Part shown: positions 33,162-41,741 of the stretch, piece after piece | How the letters are laid out: each line of letters begins with the position of its first letter | Numbering within the stretch: the stretch's first letter is position 1 | Origin: Lentisphaerota bacterium | GTDB lineage: Bacteria > Verrucomicrobiota > Kiritimatiellia > UBA8416 > JABMPJ01 | Direction: 5' to 3' | NCBI GenBank assembly: GCA_013203785.1 | Contig: JABMPJ010000050.1 | Span: forward strand, 1-41,762 | Length of the DNA stretch: 41,762 nucleotides | Notes under the pieces: generated by a model | What the model was told of the DNA's origin: nothing | Databases searched by the model: none | What the model saw: only the letters and a program-made list of their open reading frames with translations | Position numbers and translations under genes: made by a program

Positions 33162-35102
33162 TCAGAGCGACTCGAGCTCCCCTGCGGCGGCTTCCCATTG
33201 CTTGGTCGAGTAGTCGATCTCCTCCTGCAACTCCTTGAGCCGCCGGTTCAGGACCGCGAAATCCGTATCCGGATCGGGAGAGGAGAGCGCCTCGAGCACC
33301 GTGCCGCGCTCGGTTTCCATCAGGTCCACACGTTTCTCGGCGCGGCGGATGGTTTGTTGCAGCTGACGCGTCGTCGCCTGGCGCTCCTGACGCTCACGGG
33401 CACGCTCCTGGCGCTGCGCCTTCTTGTCCTGGGGCGCGGGGGGTGCCTCACTCGGCTTCGTGGTCACCGCCGCCACGGGCGGTGCGCCACGATCAGCGCG
33501 GGCGAGACATTCCCTGTAATAGTCATAGCCACCGGCATAGCGCTGAATGCCGGGCGGCGTCATCGCAATCACGGAGGTGGCCACTTTGCGCGCAAAATCA
33601 ACGTCGTGCGTCACGAGACAAAGCGTGCCTTCGTAGTCGGCCAGGGCATTCTCCAACGCCTCGCGCGCCTGTATATCGAGATGGGTGGTCGGTTCATCGA
33701 GGAGAAGAAAATTGGGCGGCTTGATGAGGAGACGCGCGAAGGCCAACCGGATCTTTTCGCCACCGCTCAGGACCTGTACTTGTTTCTCAACGCTGTCACC
33801 AGAGAACCCGAATCCGCCCAGGAGTCGGCGCACATCACCGTCCGACACATCCGCCGCCACGGCTTTGACGGCGCTGAAAAGGGTCTGCTGCGGCGTCATG
33901 GTCTCAGAAAAATCCTGAGACTGATAGCCCAGCACGACTTTGTGTCCCAGAGCGCGCTGACCCTCAGAGAGTTCGAGCGCCCCGGCCAGCATACGCAACA
34001 GGGTCGTCTTACCGAGTCCGTTCAACCCCACAAAGGCGATCTTCTCGCCGCGTGTAATGCGGAGATCGACACCGCGAAGGACCCATCGTTCACCGTCATA
34101 GCTCAGGCCAGCATCCTCTAACCGCATCACCTCCACCCCACTATGGGGCGGGGGTTTCAGACGAATGGTTCCCGGACTGACCAGTCGCTTGGGTAGATCA
34201 ACCTGATCCATCCGCTCCAGCATCTTGATCTTGCTCTGTACCTGGGCCGCCTTGGTGCTGGTGGCCCGGAAGCGATTCACGAAGGTCTCGATCTGCTCGC
34301 GCTTGCGGTCATGGTTCTTGAGCGCGGCAAGCCGCTGCTCATAGCGCGACTCACGTTGGGTGACGTAGGCATCGTAGCTGCCGCTATAGCGTTCGGCACG
34401 TCCGCCTGCCACCTCCAGAGTCACTGTCGTCAGCGTGTTCAAGAGGTAGCGATCGTGTGAGATGAGCAGGAGTGTGCCCTGAAACTCGCGCAGGTAGCGC
34501 TGCAGCCACTCGATGGTCGGCATGTCGAGGTAGTTGGAGGGTTCATCCAGAAGCAGAATTTCCGGCTCAGCCACGAGGACACGGGCCAACTCGGCACGGG
34601 ACTGCCAGCCGCCGCTGAACGAGCCCACCGGCTGATGGAAGGAGTCGACGCTGAATCCCAGACCACTCAAGGCCTGCTCGGCGCGCGGTCTGATCGTGTA
34701 GCCGCCCAGGGCCTCGAAACGGGTCTGAACCTCACCCAACCGTTCGAGCAGTTGAGCCTGCTCGGCCTGCGAGGCCTCCTTCAATCGATCTTCGATCGTG
34801 TGGGTCTCCTGCTCCAGATCGGCCAGTTCGGGGATGGCCGCCTCAGCATGGGCCAGCAGCGGCCGTGCGGCGATGCTTGCGCTGACATGCTGGTGCACGT
34901 AGCCCAGGCGACACTCCTTGGGCAGGAGTATTTCGCCGCCGTCGGGTTCGGCATCCCCGACGATCAAACTGAAAAGGGTGGTCTTGCCCGCCCCGTTCGG
35001 CCCCACAATGCCCACGTGTTCGCCCGGATTAAAACGGAAGCTGACCTCATCCAGGACGACCTGGGCGCCGTGTCGTTTGCTCACTGATCGAAAATCTACC
35101 AT
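33162..35102 (-). CDS. ABC-F family ATPase (Uup/EttA-like)
   Basis: 646 residues from ATG 35102 (AAAGGA upstream; ATG 35114 is too close to it). There are two ABC domains with Walker A GPNGAGKT (34-41) and GLNGLGKT, and signatures SGGWQSRAELARVL and SGGEKIRLAFARLL. Each is followed by a Walker B LLLDEP(S/T). The linker between them (about 235-285, KNHDRKREQIETFVNRFRA) is the P-site tRNA-interaction arm of ABC-F proteins. The C-terminal ~100 residues are a charged coiled coil, KKAQRQERARERQERQA, as in Uup. These proteins act on ribosomes and have no membrane domains. Subfamily and substrate are uncertain. Confidence 0.93.
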   Translation of the reverse strand: MVDFRSVSKRHGAQVVLDEVSFRFNPGEHVGIVGPNGAGKTTLFSLIVGDAEPDGGEILLPKECRLGYVHQHVSASIAARPLLAHAEAAIPELADLEQETHTIEDRLKEASQAEQAQLLERLGEVQTRFEALGGYTIRPRAEQALSGLGFSVDSFHQPVGSFSGGWQSRAELARVLVAEPEILLLDEPSNYLDMPTIEWLQRYLREFQGTLLLISHDRYLLNTLTTVTLEVAGGRAERYSGSYDAYVTQRESRYEQRLAALKNHDRKREQIETFVNRFRATSTKAAQVQSKIKMLERMDQVDLPKRLVSPGTIRLKPPPHSGVEVMRLEDAGLSYDGERWVLRGVDLRITRGEKIAFVGLNGLGKTTLLRMLAGALELSEGQRALGHKVVLGYQSQDFSETMTPQQTLFSAVKAVAADVSDGDVRRLLGGFGFSGDSVEKQVQVLSGGEKIRLAFARLLIKPPNFLLLDEPTTHLDIQAREALENALADYEGTLCLVTHDVDFARKVATSVIAMTPPGIQRYAGGYDYYRECLARADRGAPPVAAVTTKPSEAPPAPQDKKAQRQERARERQERQATTRQLQQTIRRAEKRVDLMETERGTVLEALSSPDPDTDFAVLNRRLKELQEEIDYSTKQWEAAAGELESL

Positions 35103-35257
35103 GCGCGAGAGCATCCTTTAAGTGTCGCGTAAAAGCAAGCGCACCAGGTGAAGAGGGTTCTGCGTGGTGACCGGATAGGACGCTCAGCGGATGCGCCTCT
35201 GGTCACAACGCTGGGTCCAGAGACTGTGCCGTCCTCGCCCTGCCCTCAACCCAACAA

Positions 35258-36142
35258 TCAGAAAATGACGTGGCAATCCGGCAAGGCCACGCGGATGCGC
35301 TCCTTTTCCTCATCCGGCAGCGGATTCTTCAGAAGGTTGAGCCAGCTCAACTTCGGAAGTGAACCGATATCCTGCGGCAGGGCGGCCAGGCGGTTGCCCT
35401 GTAGATCAAGGCGCTCCAGGCTGGCCATGCCCGTCAGCGAGGCGGGCAGCGACTCCAGAGCGTTCTGGGCCAGGGCTAAATCGGTCAGCCCCGTCATGGA
35501 CCCAAGGCTCTCGGGCAGGGCGGTCAGCTTGTTACCGGTCAGATAGAGGCGTTCCAGAGCCATCAGACCCGCGATGCCTTCCGGCAGAGCGGTCAGCGCG
35601 TTGCCGTTCAGTCGCAGCCACTTCAGCCCCGTTTGATGAAGGACACAACCGGGCACAACGGCCAGCTTGTTACGATCCAGGTTGAGATAGGTCAGTGATG
35701 AGAGCGCGGCCCACTCATCTGGCAGGGCCGTCAGCTGGTTGTCGCTCAGATAGAGCGTCGTCAGCTCCGTCATGCCCGCCATAGCACCGGGCACCTTCTG
35801 TAGAGCGCACTCCCCCGCATCGAGCCATTTCAGCCGGTTCAGCACGCCGAGCTCGTCCGGCAACGCAGTCATGGCGTTCCCGCGCAGGCTCACTTTCACT
35901 AAGGCGGGGAAGGCCCCCAGCCCGTCGGGCAGGGCCGTCAGGCCCGTCTCGTGCAGATCAATAAATTGGATCTGCTCACGTGCGGCGCCCGCTTCGGCCA
36001 TAGTGCGCGCGGTCACCAGTCGATCCGGGGTGCGCCAAGGAAAGCACCCCGCCATGCCAAGCACACTCAGCCACACCAGTCCACGCACCCCGTGGTTGCG
36101 CACCGCGTTGTACCACCCCGTTCTCATTGAGATCATATTCAC
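35258..36142 (-). CDS. leucine-rich-repeat lipoprotein
   Basis: 294 residues from GTG 36142 (AGGAGGAGAGG five bases upstream; ATG 36136 is an alternative). The signal ends in VLGMAGC with Cys33 as the lipidation site. About nine to ten repeats of 23 residues follow (L..L.L..N.LTALP..LG.L..), of the typical 'LTALPD' bacterial type, with a degenerate cap (AGECALQKVPGAM). The solenoid would present a concave binding face at the outer membrane or cell surface. The repeat at about residues 165-190 is irregular (VVPGCVLHQTGLKW). Ligand unknown. It has no clear operon partner. Confidence 0.88.
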   Translation of the reverse strand: MNMISMRTGWYNAVRNHGVRGLVWLSVLGMAGCFPWRTPDRLVTARTMAEAGAAREQIQFIDLHETGLTALPDGLGAFPALVKVSLRGNAMTALPDELGVLNRLKWLDAGECALQKVPGAMAGMTELTTLYLSDNQLTALPDEWAALSSLTYLNLDRNKLAVVPGCVLHQTGLKWLRLNGNALTALPEGIAGLMALERLYLTGNKLTALPESLGSMTGLTDLALAQNALESLPASLTGMASLERLDLQGNRLAALPQDIGSLPKLSWLNLLKNPLPDEEKERIRVALPDCHVIF

Positions 36143-36223
36143 AGAAACCTCTCCTCCTCACCCACAATCGCGCAATTATAGACTTGCCCCGCAACAAGAG
36201 CAAACACTACGATAACCCGCACT

Positions 36224-36937
36224 ATGAAGAAAACATTTACTCTCCTTTTCGTGCTCACCCTATTGTTTTCCGGTATCAGCTCGGCCTTCGCCTTTCCGAT
36301 GAGTAAGAGCAATGAAAGTGGCGATTATCTCTGGGGCACCGGTATAGCTCACAGCCTGAGTGCGGGCGTCTACGGTGGGTCCACTGAGCGCGATGTTAAA
36401 ATTGGCTTGTCCACGGTTACGAAAGAGAGTGAGAAGGCCATCGTCTACATGGCGGTTGATCTGCAGCCATGGCTACTCCTCTTCGGAGGTATCGGGGGGG
36501 CCAACCATGCCCTCGGATTGAGCGCTGACAGTTCCGCCATGCAGGCTGAAGCGGGCCTTCTGGTCAACCTGGTCGATCACGACATCCTCGATCCGACGCT
36601 TTTCGAGGATAAGCTGCGGGTCAACATAGGCGCAACGTGGGGCTTAACGCAGGGCGAATGGTTTGGTGAAGACATCAAGTGGCAGGAGCTAACCGCCTTT
36701 GCCACCGTTAGCGTGGTCAATGACACAGTAGGCAACAAGTTCTTTAATCCCAACAGTATCGCCATCTATGTGGGCCCGGTATTTTCCTATATCCAGAGCG
36801 AAGACATAGAGGTTGACCAGGAGCTGGGTTACATGGCTGGCGTCGAAGTGTTTGTGTCTGAGTCCATCTCGTTCGATCTGGGCATCCGCCAGTTCGACGG
36901 GCCGGGCTTCGAGGGTGGGCTCCACATTCGATTCTGA
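36224..36937 (+). CDS. outer-membrane beta-barrel candidate
   Basis: 237 residues. Signal peptide MKKTFTLLFVLTLLFSGISSAFA. The mature region alternates polar and apolar residues in repeated segments ending in F, Y or W (IVYMAVDLQPWLLLFGG, LTAFATVSVVND, SIAIYVGPVFSYI, ISFDLGIRQFDG). It ends GGLHIRF, with the C-terminal Phe recognised by BamA. An eight- to ten-strand barrel is the best guess. It starts 81 bases after the divergent LRR gene. Ligand or pore function is unknown. It precedes the small membrane gene by 31 bases. Confidence 0.75.
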   Translation: MKKTFTLLFVLTLLFSGISSAFAFPMSKSNESGDYLWGTGIAHSLSAGVYGGSTERDVKIGLSTVTKESEKAIVYMAVDLQPWLLLFGGIGGANHALGLSADSSAMQAEAGLLVNLVDHDILDPTLFEDKLRVNIGATWGLTQGEWFGEDIKWQELTAFATVSVVNDTVGNKFFNPNSIAIYVGPVFSYIQSEDIEVDQELGYMAGVEVFVSESISFDLGIRQFDGPGFEGGLHIRF

Positions 36938-36968
36938 TGGTGAGGCAACCCGGCAGGGGAGACAGAAC

Positions 36969-37256
36969 GTGGCCATAACAATTAAGAAAAAGAAAATTGA
37001 GTTGAAGAGCGACACGTCGGCGCCTGCAGCAGGCAGCGATGACGTGGCCGCTGTGGCACCGGAAGAAGCCGTGGTGGCGGCCGTGATGCGCCGTGACGTC
37101 GCTCCCGCACGCAAGAGCGGCGGCTCGTTTGTTCCTTTTGTCATTATGGGCCTTTTGGCCTGTGCCTTCTTGGGTGCCCTCATTGCCATGCAGGTCGCGG
37201 AGAACTCATCCTACAAGGGTGCCGTTCCGCAGCACGGTGCCACGGCACCGCGCTGA
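36969..37256 (+). CDS. small single-TM protein
   Basis: 95 residues from GTG 36969, with GGGGAG about nine bases upstream; a longer frame from 36813 overlaps the barrel gene out of frame and is rejected. Begins MAITIKKKKIELKSD. The N-terminal half is Ala/Val/Glu-rich and disordered. One membrane helix, PFVIMGLLACAFLGALIAMQV, precedes a short tail. The layout is that of a type II membrane anchor. No family recognised. Confidence 0.65.
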   Translation: MAITIKKKKIELKSDTSAPAAGSDDVAAVAPEEAVVAAVMRRDVAPARKSGGSFVPFVIMGLLACAFLGALIAMQVAENSSYKGAVPQHGATAPR

Positions 37257-37269
37257 GGGATACGTACTG

Positions 37270-38544
37270 ATGCCCCCCCAAACGACGCGCTCTGAGGCCC
37301 TCCGTATTCTCACCCGTTGGCTGCAGACCGACGAATTTCCCGACCGGATGCTGACCGGCAGCGGTCCCAGCCGCGCCTTTCTGATGGAGATGGTCTACGG
37401 TGCCGTACGCCATCGCCGCAGCTTAGAGTGGCTGGCAGCGCAATGCTCCGACCGCAGCCCCGCCCCGGCCGCGCTGCCCGCCCTATTGCTGGGGATCCAA
37501 CAGCTCATCTTCATGGACGGGGTACCCGATTACGCGGCAGTGAACGACACAGTCAATGCGCTCAAAGCGTCGAGTCATTCCCAGGGCCAGGCCTCCTATG
37601 TCAACGCCATCCTTCGCCGAATTATCCGCGAACGTGAGAGGCTGCTGGCCGCGTTGGCCCGGCAGTCCATCGGTATTCGTGAGTCGCACCCAGACCCACT
37701 GGTCGAACGCTGGACGGCCACGTTCGGGGCCGCCCGCTGCCTGGCACTCTGCCAATGGAACAACAGCCGCCCAGGCATTGTGGTGCGACCGCGACCGGGT
37801 GCGGATGCCTTTGATCGCTCACGGCGCGCCCTGATCGCAGCCGGCATCGCCTTTGAACGCCACCCCTATGCCCCCGATCAGTTTCTATCGATCGGACACG
37901 GCGTACGCGTCACCGAGTTGCCCGGCTTCAGAAAGGGCGAACTGACGGTGCACGATCCGGCCACCATCGAGGCGGTGGAACTGCTGGATCCCCAGCCGGG
38001 CCAGCGGGTACTCGATGCCTGTGCCTCACCGGGCGGAAAGACCGCACTCATCGCCGACCGAATGGGGAGCAAAGGAGAGCTCGTTGCGTGCGATATACAT
38101 GCCGATCGCATGAGCCTGCTGCGCGATACCCTGGGGCGACTCTCCCTCCCGCGCGTCGAACTCGTTCAGGCCGACCTGCGCCAGGAGGCGCTTCCGGAGG
38201 CTCTCACGAAACGGCCCTTTGACCGCATTCTACTGGATGTGCCCTGCTCCAATACGGGCGTACTACGACGCCGTCCCGATGCGCGCTGGCGCTTTGACCC
38301 TCAACGCCTGCGTCATACCGTGGCCCTGCAGCGAGCCCTGCTCGACCGGACCGCCCTTCTCCTCAAGCCGGGAGGCACCCTCGTCTACAGCACCTGTAGT
38401 TTGGAGCGGGAGGAAAACGAGACCCAGATCGAGAACTGGCTACGCACCCACCCGATGTTCCAGCAGACCGATTCGCGCAGTTGCTTTCCGCCCACCACCC
38501 AGACCGATGGGGCGTACGCCGCGGCGCTGGTCGCGGTGGGATGA
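37270..38544 (+). CDS. rsmB: 16S rRNA (cytosine-C5) methyltransferase, RsmB-type
   Basis: 424 residues from ATG 37270 with GAGG upstream; the open frame to 37093 overlaps the previous gene. An N-terminal NusB-like RNA-binding domain (about 1-130: EALRILTRWLQ, FLMEMVYGAVRHRRSLEWL, DYAAVNDTVNALK) is followed by a SAM methyltransferase with LDACASPGGKT (248-258). Two catalytic cysteines are present: Cys326 in DVPCSNTGVLRRRPDARW and Cys376 in YSTCSLEREENE. RsmB makes m5C967 in E. coli 16S rRNA. The NusB fusion and both Cys motifs separate it from RsmF and TrmFO-type enzymes. No fmt or def lies beside it. Confidence 0.92.
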   Translation: MPPQTTRSEALRILTRWLQTDEFPDRMLTGSGPSRAFLMEMVYGAVRHRRSLEWLAAQCSDRSPAPAALPALLLGIQQLIFMDGVPDYAAVNDTVNALKASSHSQGQASYVNAILRRIIRERERLLAALARQSIGIRESHPDPLVERWTATFGAARCLALCQWNNSRPGIVVRPRPGADAFDRSRRALIAAGIAFERHPYAPDQFLSIGHGVRVTELPGFRKGELTVHDPATIEAVELLDPQPGQRVLDACASPGGKTALIADRMGSKGELVACDIHADRMSLLRDTLGRLSLPRVELVQADLRQEALPEALTKRPFDRILLDVPCSNTGVLRRRPDARWRFDPQRLRHTVALQRALLDRTALLLKPGGTLVYSTCSLEREENETQIENWLRTHPMFQQTDSRSCFPPTTQTDGAYAAALVAVG

Positions 38545-38563
38545 TTCTGCGCTTACGAACGGG

Positions 38564-39895
38564 CTACAACAGGTCGCTGGCCAGCTCGGCCAGGTCTGAG
38601 CGTTCGCCCTTCTCGAGATTGACGTGCGCATAGACCTTTTGACCGCGCATTTTCTCGATCAGGCAGGTCAGACCGTTTGATTGAGTATCAAGATAGGGGT
38701 GGTCGATCTGGTAGATATCACCCGTGAAGACGATCTTGGTCCCCTCCCCGGCGCGCGTGATAATGGTCTTGATCTCGTGCGGCGTCAGGTTCTGCCCCTC
38801 ATCCACGATAAAGAAGACATTCACCAGACTACGCCCCCGGATATAGGAGAGAGGGGTAATAACCAGTTCCTCTTCATCGAGGAGCGTCCGGATGTTTTTG
38901 TGTCTCGTATCGGACTTTGAGAACTGGTGCTTAATTACCCCTAGATTGTCGTAGAGCGGCTGCATGTAGGGCGCCAGCTTCTCGTCAATCTCCCCTGGCA
39001 AAAAACCGGTATCCTTGTTGCTGAGCGGGACAATCGGACGCGCCAGGAGGATCTGCTTGTACTGCTTGCGCACCTCCAAAGCCGCCGCCAGGGCGAGGAG
39101 TGTCTTTCCGGTGCCGGCCTTTCCGGTTAAGGTGACCAGTGGAATCTTTGGATCGAGCAGCGCCGCGAGGGCGAAGGTCTGCTCGGCGTTGCGTGGCATG
39201 ATGTTGTAGACGGGAGTCTTGTCGACATGGCGGAGCGTCTTCATCTCTGAATCGTGAATGGCCAGTCCCGATTTTCGATCGCTGCGCATGATCACGAATT
39301 CGTTGGGACTGAGCGGTTCCTCAAGCTCTATATCCGCCACAGCCACCTCGTTGGGAGGCGTGTAGAGGCGCTCTATCACGTCGGTCGGAATGTGCTCCAA
39401 GAGCCGCTTGCCGGTGTAGAGTTCGGAAACATCGCGAACCTGGTCGGTCGTGTAGTCGCGCGCCTTCAAGCCGACGGCCTTGGCCTTGAGTCGTAAATTG
39501 ACATCCTTTGAAACAAGGATGACCTCTTCATCAGGATGCTCAGCGGCGAACGTGTAGGCGATATTGAGGATACGGTGATCCGGCTCGTTGCCGGCAAAAT
39601 TGAGGCGCAAATCGGCGTGCATGGGGCAGGCCAACCCGACACGCAGACGGCCCCGATGGGGTCCCATCTTTACCCCGCCATCAAAGAGCTTATTACCACT
39701 GAGATCATCAAGCTTACGTAGAAACGTACGGGCGTGATAGCTGATACTCTCGTGGCCCTTCTTAAAATGGTCGAGCTCCTCCAACACCACAATCGGCACC
39801 ACGACATCGTGTTCTTCGAACCGGTCGATGCAGGTGCTGTCATGCAGAATAACATTGGTGTCGAGAATGAATACTGTGTGCGGCGTCTCTGTCAT
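38564..39895 (-). CDS. PIN-PhoH ATPase (PhoH2 type)
   Basis: 443 residues. An N-terminal PIN nuclease domain (Asp12, Glu40, Asp106, Asp131 form the acidic site; FILDTNVILHD) is fused to a C-terminal PhoH ATPase with Walker A GKAGTGKT (258-265), Walker B FFIVDEGQN (361-369) and the IVFTGDIYQID sensor segment. PhoH2 proteins are RNA helicase/RNases, some in toxin-antitoxin pairs. Here no antitoxin partner is visible, and AAAGGACGCG gives a normal start. The last residues are LEKGERSDLAELASDLL. It converges on rsmB. Confidence 0.93.
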   Translation of the reverse strand: MTETPHTVFILDTNVILHDSTCIDRFEEHDVVVPIVVLEELDHFKKGHESISYHARTFLRKLDDLSGNKLFDGGVKMGPHRGRLRVGLACPMHADLRLNFAGNEPDHRILNIAYTFAAEHPDEEVILVSKDVNLRLKAKAVGLKARDYTTDQVRDVSELYTGKRLLEHIPTDVIERLYTPPNEVAVADIELEEPLSPNEFVIMRSDRKSGLAIHDSEMKTLRHVDKTPVYNIMPRNAEQTFALAALLDPKIPLVTLTGKAGTGKTLLALAAALEVRKQYKQILLARPIVPLSNKDTGFLPGEIDEKLAPYMQPLYDNLGVIKHQFSKSDTRHKNIRTLLDEEELVITPLSYIRGRSLVNVFFIVDEGQNLTPHEIKTIITRAGEGTKIVFTGDIYQIDHPYLDTQSNGLTCLIEKMRGQKVYAHVNLEKGERSDLAELASDLL

Positions 39896-39942
39896 CGCGT
39901 CCTTTCCGTATCTCGTCCACTGGCTTCATAGGGCCTAAACCA

Positions 39943-39974
39943 AAAGAGGCGATCCGATCGGACCGCCCCTCTTG
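39943..39974 (-). terminator. intrinsic terminator of the ferritin-like gene
   Basis: On the minus strand, AAGAGG pairs with CCTCTT around a GGCGG...CGCC stem containing the perfect palindrome TCCGATCGGA, followed by TTTT. It lies 22 bases after the stop at 39996. Good stem plus U-tract. Confidence 0.65.
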
Positions 39975-39995
39975 AAACACACTCAATCGTCCAGC

Positions 39996-40487
39996 TCAAT
40001 CCGCCGCCTTGAGCTTTCTGAGCTCTTCTGAAAGCGTGACGAGGTGCTGCTTCTCCTCCGCGATAATGAAGTCCACCTTTTCACGTCCCAGCCCCTCGGG
40101 CACTACATCCTTGAGTCCGATATAGAAAAGCACCGCATCCTTCTCCAGGCCGATGGCCATACGCAAGATCTCTTCAAGCGTCTCGTTGCCCGTTAGGGTC
40201 GCCGTCACGCTCGGCGAACCCTCTACGTGGTGGCCATCCGCAACGGCAGCGAGGTACTGTCCGCCCTCGTCATACAGATCCATCGACTCGCCCGAATCGG
40301 CGAACGTTTCGCGCATGGTCTGGAAGGTCGCGACATGGTCGTGCTCCATATCGACCAGATTCATGAAGTAGGCACGAGCGGTCTCATCGCTTTGGATATC
40401 AGCGGCCTTCTGGTAGAACGCCTGGCCGTTGCGCTCGATCTGCACCGCCATCGCGAAAATTTCATCTGCGTTAAAGACTATATTCAT
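39996..40487 (-). CDS. ferritin-like diiron protein (rubrerythrin-like)
   Basis: 163 residues. Four-helix bundle with two carboxylate helices: E18 and E48-xx-H51 (DMEHDH), then E115 and E145-xx-H148 (AEEKQH). These give the classic diiron ligand set of the rubrerythrin/Erythrin-vacuolar iron transport family, without the C-terminal rubredoxin domain. Probable roles are iron binding or peroxide reduction in the cytoplasm. GAGGAG (40496-40501 region) precedes ATG 40487. It may act with the superoxide dismutase in oxidative stress, but they are 20 kb apart. The middle insertion (about 75-100, YLAAVADGHHVEGSPSVTA) may bind metal. Confidence 0.82.
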   Translation of the reverse strand: MNIVFNADEIFAMAVQIERNGQAFYQKAADIQSDETARAYFMNLVDMEHDHVATFQTMRETFADSGESMDLYDEGGQYLAAVADGHHVEGSPSVTATLTGNETLEEILRMAIGLEKDAVLFYIGLKDVVPEGLGREKVDFIIAEEKQHLVTLSEELRKLKAAD

Positions 40488-40594
40488 TGGGATACTCCTC
40501 GGCTTATGCTGCGACCATGTTGACAGAAATGCCGCCCTTGCAGCAAGCGCCTTTTGAGGTGCTGTTGGTAGCGGGCGACGTCAGGATGCGGCGG

Positions 40595-40804
40595 CTAGCG
40601 GCGACCCAGATGGATCATCTCATTGGAAACACGTGAATTCAGGACGACGCCGACGAGAAGCATGGCACTGCCGCACATGCAGGCGGCCAATGCCAACCGA
40701 CCACTGAGCTCGGCGACCGTCAGCACGACCGCCCCCAGCAACACCACAACGCCAAATACGCCCACTGAAACGGCTCCAGCCTGTCTCTTTTCAAGTCTAC
40801 TCAT
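40595..40804 (-). CDS. two-TM small membrane protein
   Basis: 69 residues. Two hydrophobic helices, AVSVGVFGVVVLLGAVVL and LALAACMCGSAMLLVGVVL, flanked by basic ends. GAGGTAA lies about eleven bases before ATG 40804. No family recognised. Confidence 0.6.
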   Translation of the reverse strand: MSRLEKRQAGAVSVGVFGVVVLLGAVVLTVAELSGRLALAACMCGSAMLLVGVVLNSRVSNEMIHLGRR

Positions 40805-40842
40805 AGCTTCGAGTTACCTCTTGTCCTTCTTCCACCTTCTGA

Positions 40843-40867
40843 CTACAGTGTAGCAGTCATACTGTAG
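40843..40867. promoter_or_regulatory. inverted repeat upstream of FixJ-type regulator
   Basis: CTACAGT (40843-40849) and ACTGTAG (40861-40867) are perfect seven-base arms with an 11-base spacer. It lies about 100 bases upstream of the regulator gene and may be an operator. Confidence 0.3.
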
Positions 40868-40965
40868 GCACGCCTATAGGACTTTGGGCCCATACCCATG
40901 ACGTGGAAATAGTTGAAGAAATTAGAGCAGGCTGGCTCAGCCAAGCAGATGGGAACGAGTAAACG

Positions 40966-41616
40966 ATGGATGCCGTCGAGACAGTTCGTGATGGGGAGAG
41001 AGACGTCTTTGTGGTCGATGATGACGATGCGGTGCGTTCCGGTATGGCCAAACTGCTACTGGCGGAAGGCTACACGGTCCGCACATTTGATTCAGCCGAA
41101 GCCTTCCTCGAGCGCGGCGTCAACGGTGAGATTGCCTGCATAGTGCTTGATCTCCAAATGCCCGGTCTGACCGGCCTGGAGTTACAGGAACATCTCATCG
41201 CAAGCGGTCACGAACTGCCGATCGTGTTTGTTACGGCCCACGGAGATATTCCCGACAGCGTACGCGCCATGAAGCGGGGCGCGATCGATTTTCTATCCAA
41301 GCCATTCGACTCCGGCGATTTTCTGGATGCCGTGCGTCAGGCCATAGACACAGGCAAGGTCATGGAGGCGGAGCGTGTGGCCGCTGAGAGCGTAAAGCAA
41401 CATGTGGCGGCCCTGACACCGCGGGAGTATGAGGTCATGCGCCATGTCATTGCCGGTCTCCTCAACAAGCAGATCGCCTACGCCTTGGACATCAGTGAAA
41501 AAACCATCAAGATTCACCGCGCACGGGTTATGACCAAAATGTGCGTCGACTCCGTCGCCGCGCTTGTCCGCGATACGGCCCGCGTCGGCATCACCCCCGT
41601 CGACGCGGAACTGTAG
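40966..41616 (+). CDS. FixJ/NarL-type response regulator
   Basis: 216 residues. Receiver domain with the acidic triad Asp18-20 and phospho-acceptor Asp62 (CIVLDLQMPGLTG), Thr90 (FVTAHGD) and Lys112 (FLSKPF). A C-terminal LuxR-type helix-turn-helix follows: LTPREYEVMRHVIAGLLNKQIAYALDISEKTIKIHRARV. The GDIPDSVRAMKRGAIDFLSKPF loop is the FixJ subclass. No cognate histidine kinase is in the window, so it is an orphan here. Targets unknown. An inverted repeat lies upstream. Confidence 0.92.
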   Translation: MDAVETVRDGERDVFVVDDDDAVRSGMAKLLLAEGYTVRTFDSAEAFLERGVNGEIACIVLDLQMPGLTGLELQEHLIASGHELPIVFVTAHGDIPDSVRAMKRGAIDFLSKPFDSGDFLDAVRQAIDTGKVMEAERVAAESVKQHVAALTPREYEVMRHVIAGLLNKQIAYALDISEKTIKIHRARVMTKMCVDSVAALVRDTARVGITPVDAEL

Positions 41617-41717
41617 GCGAGTCGCCACGACGGATTCTTCTCTGTTGATAAGGGCTTCGTGGGCAATGACTACTGATGAAATATCCCCGTCCATCAGATG
41701 AGACTTAAGAGATAGGC

Positions 41718-41741
41718 GTGTACGAGTAGGTGTACGAGTAC
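41718..41741. repeat. GTGTACGAGTAG tandem hexamer repeat
   Basis: Two 12-base units, GTGTACGAGTAG and GTGTACGAGTAC, made of alternating GTGTAC and GAGTA(G/C) hexamers. They fit the same G-A/T-G/T-T-A-C hexamer pattern as the palindrome near 4281. Downstream of the FixJ-type gene at the window end. Confidence 0.7.

Noticed and set aside
33129..34121. 330-residue plus-strand frame
   Set aside because: Antisense to the ABC-F gene, whose Walker and signature motifs are clear.
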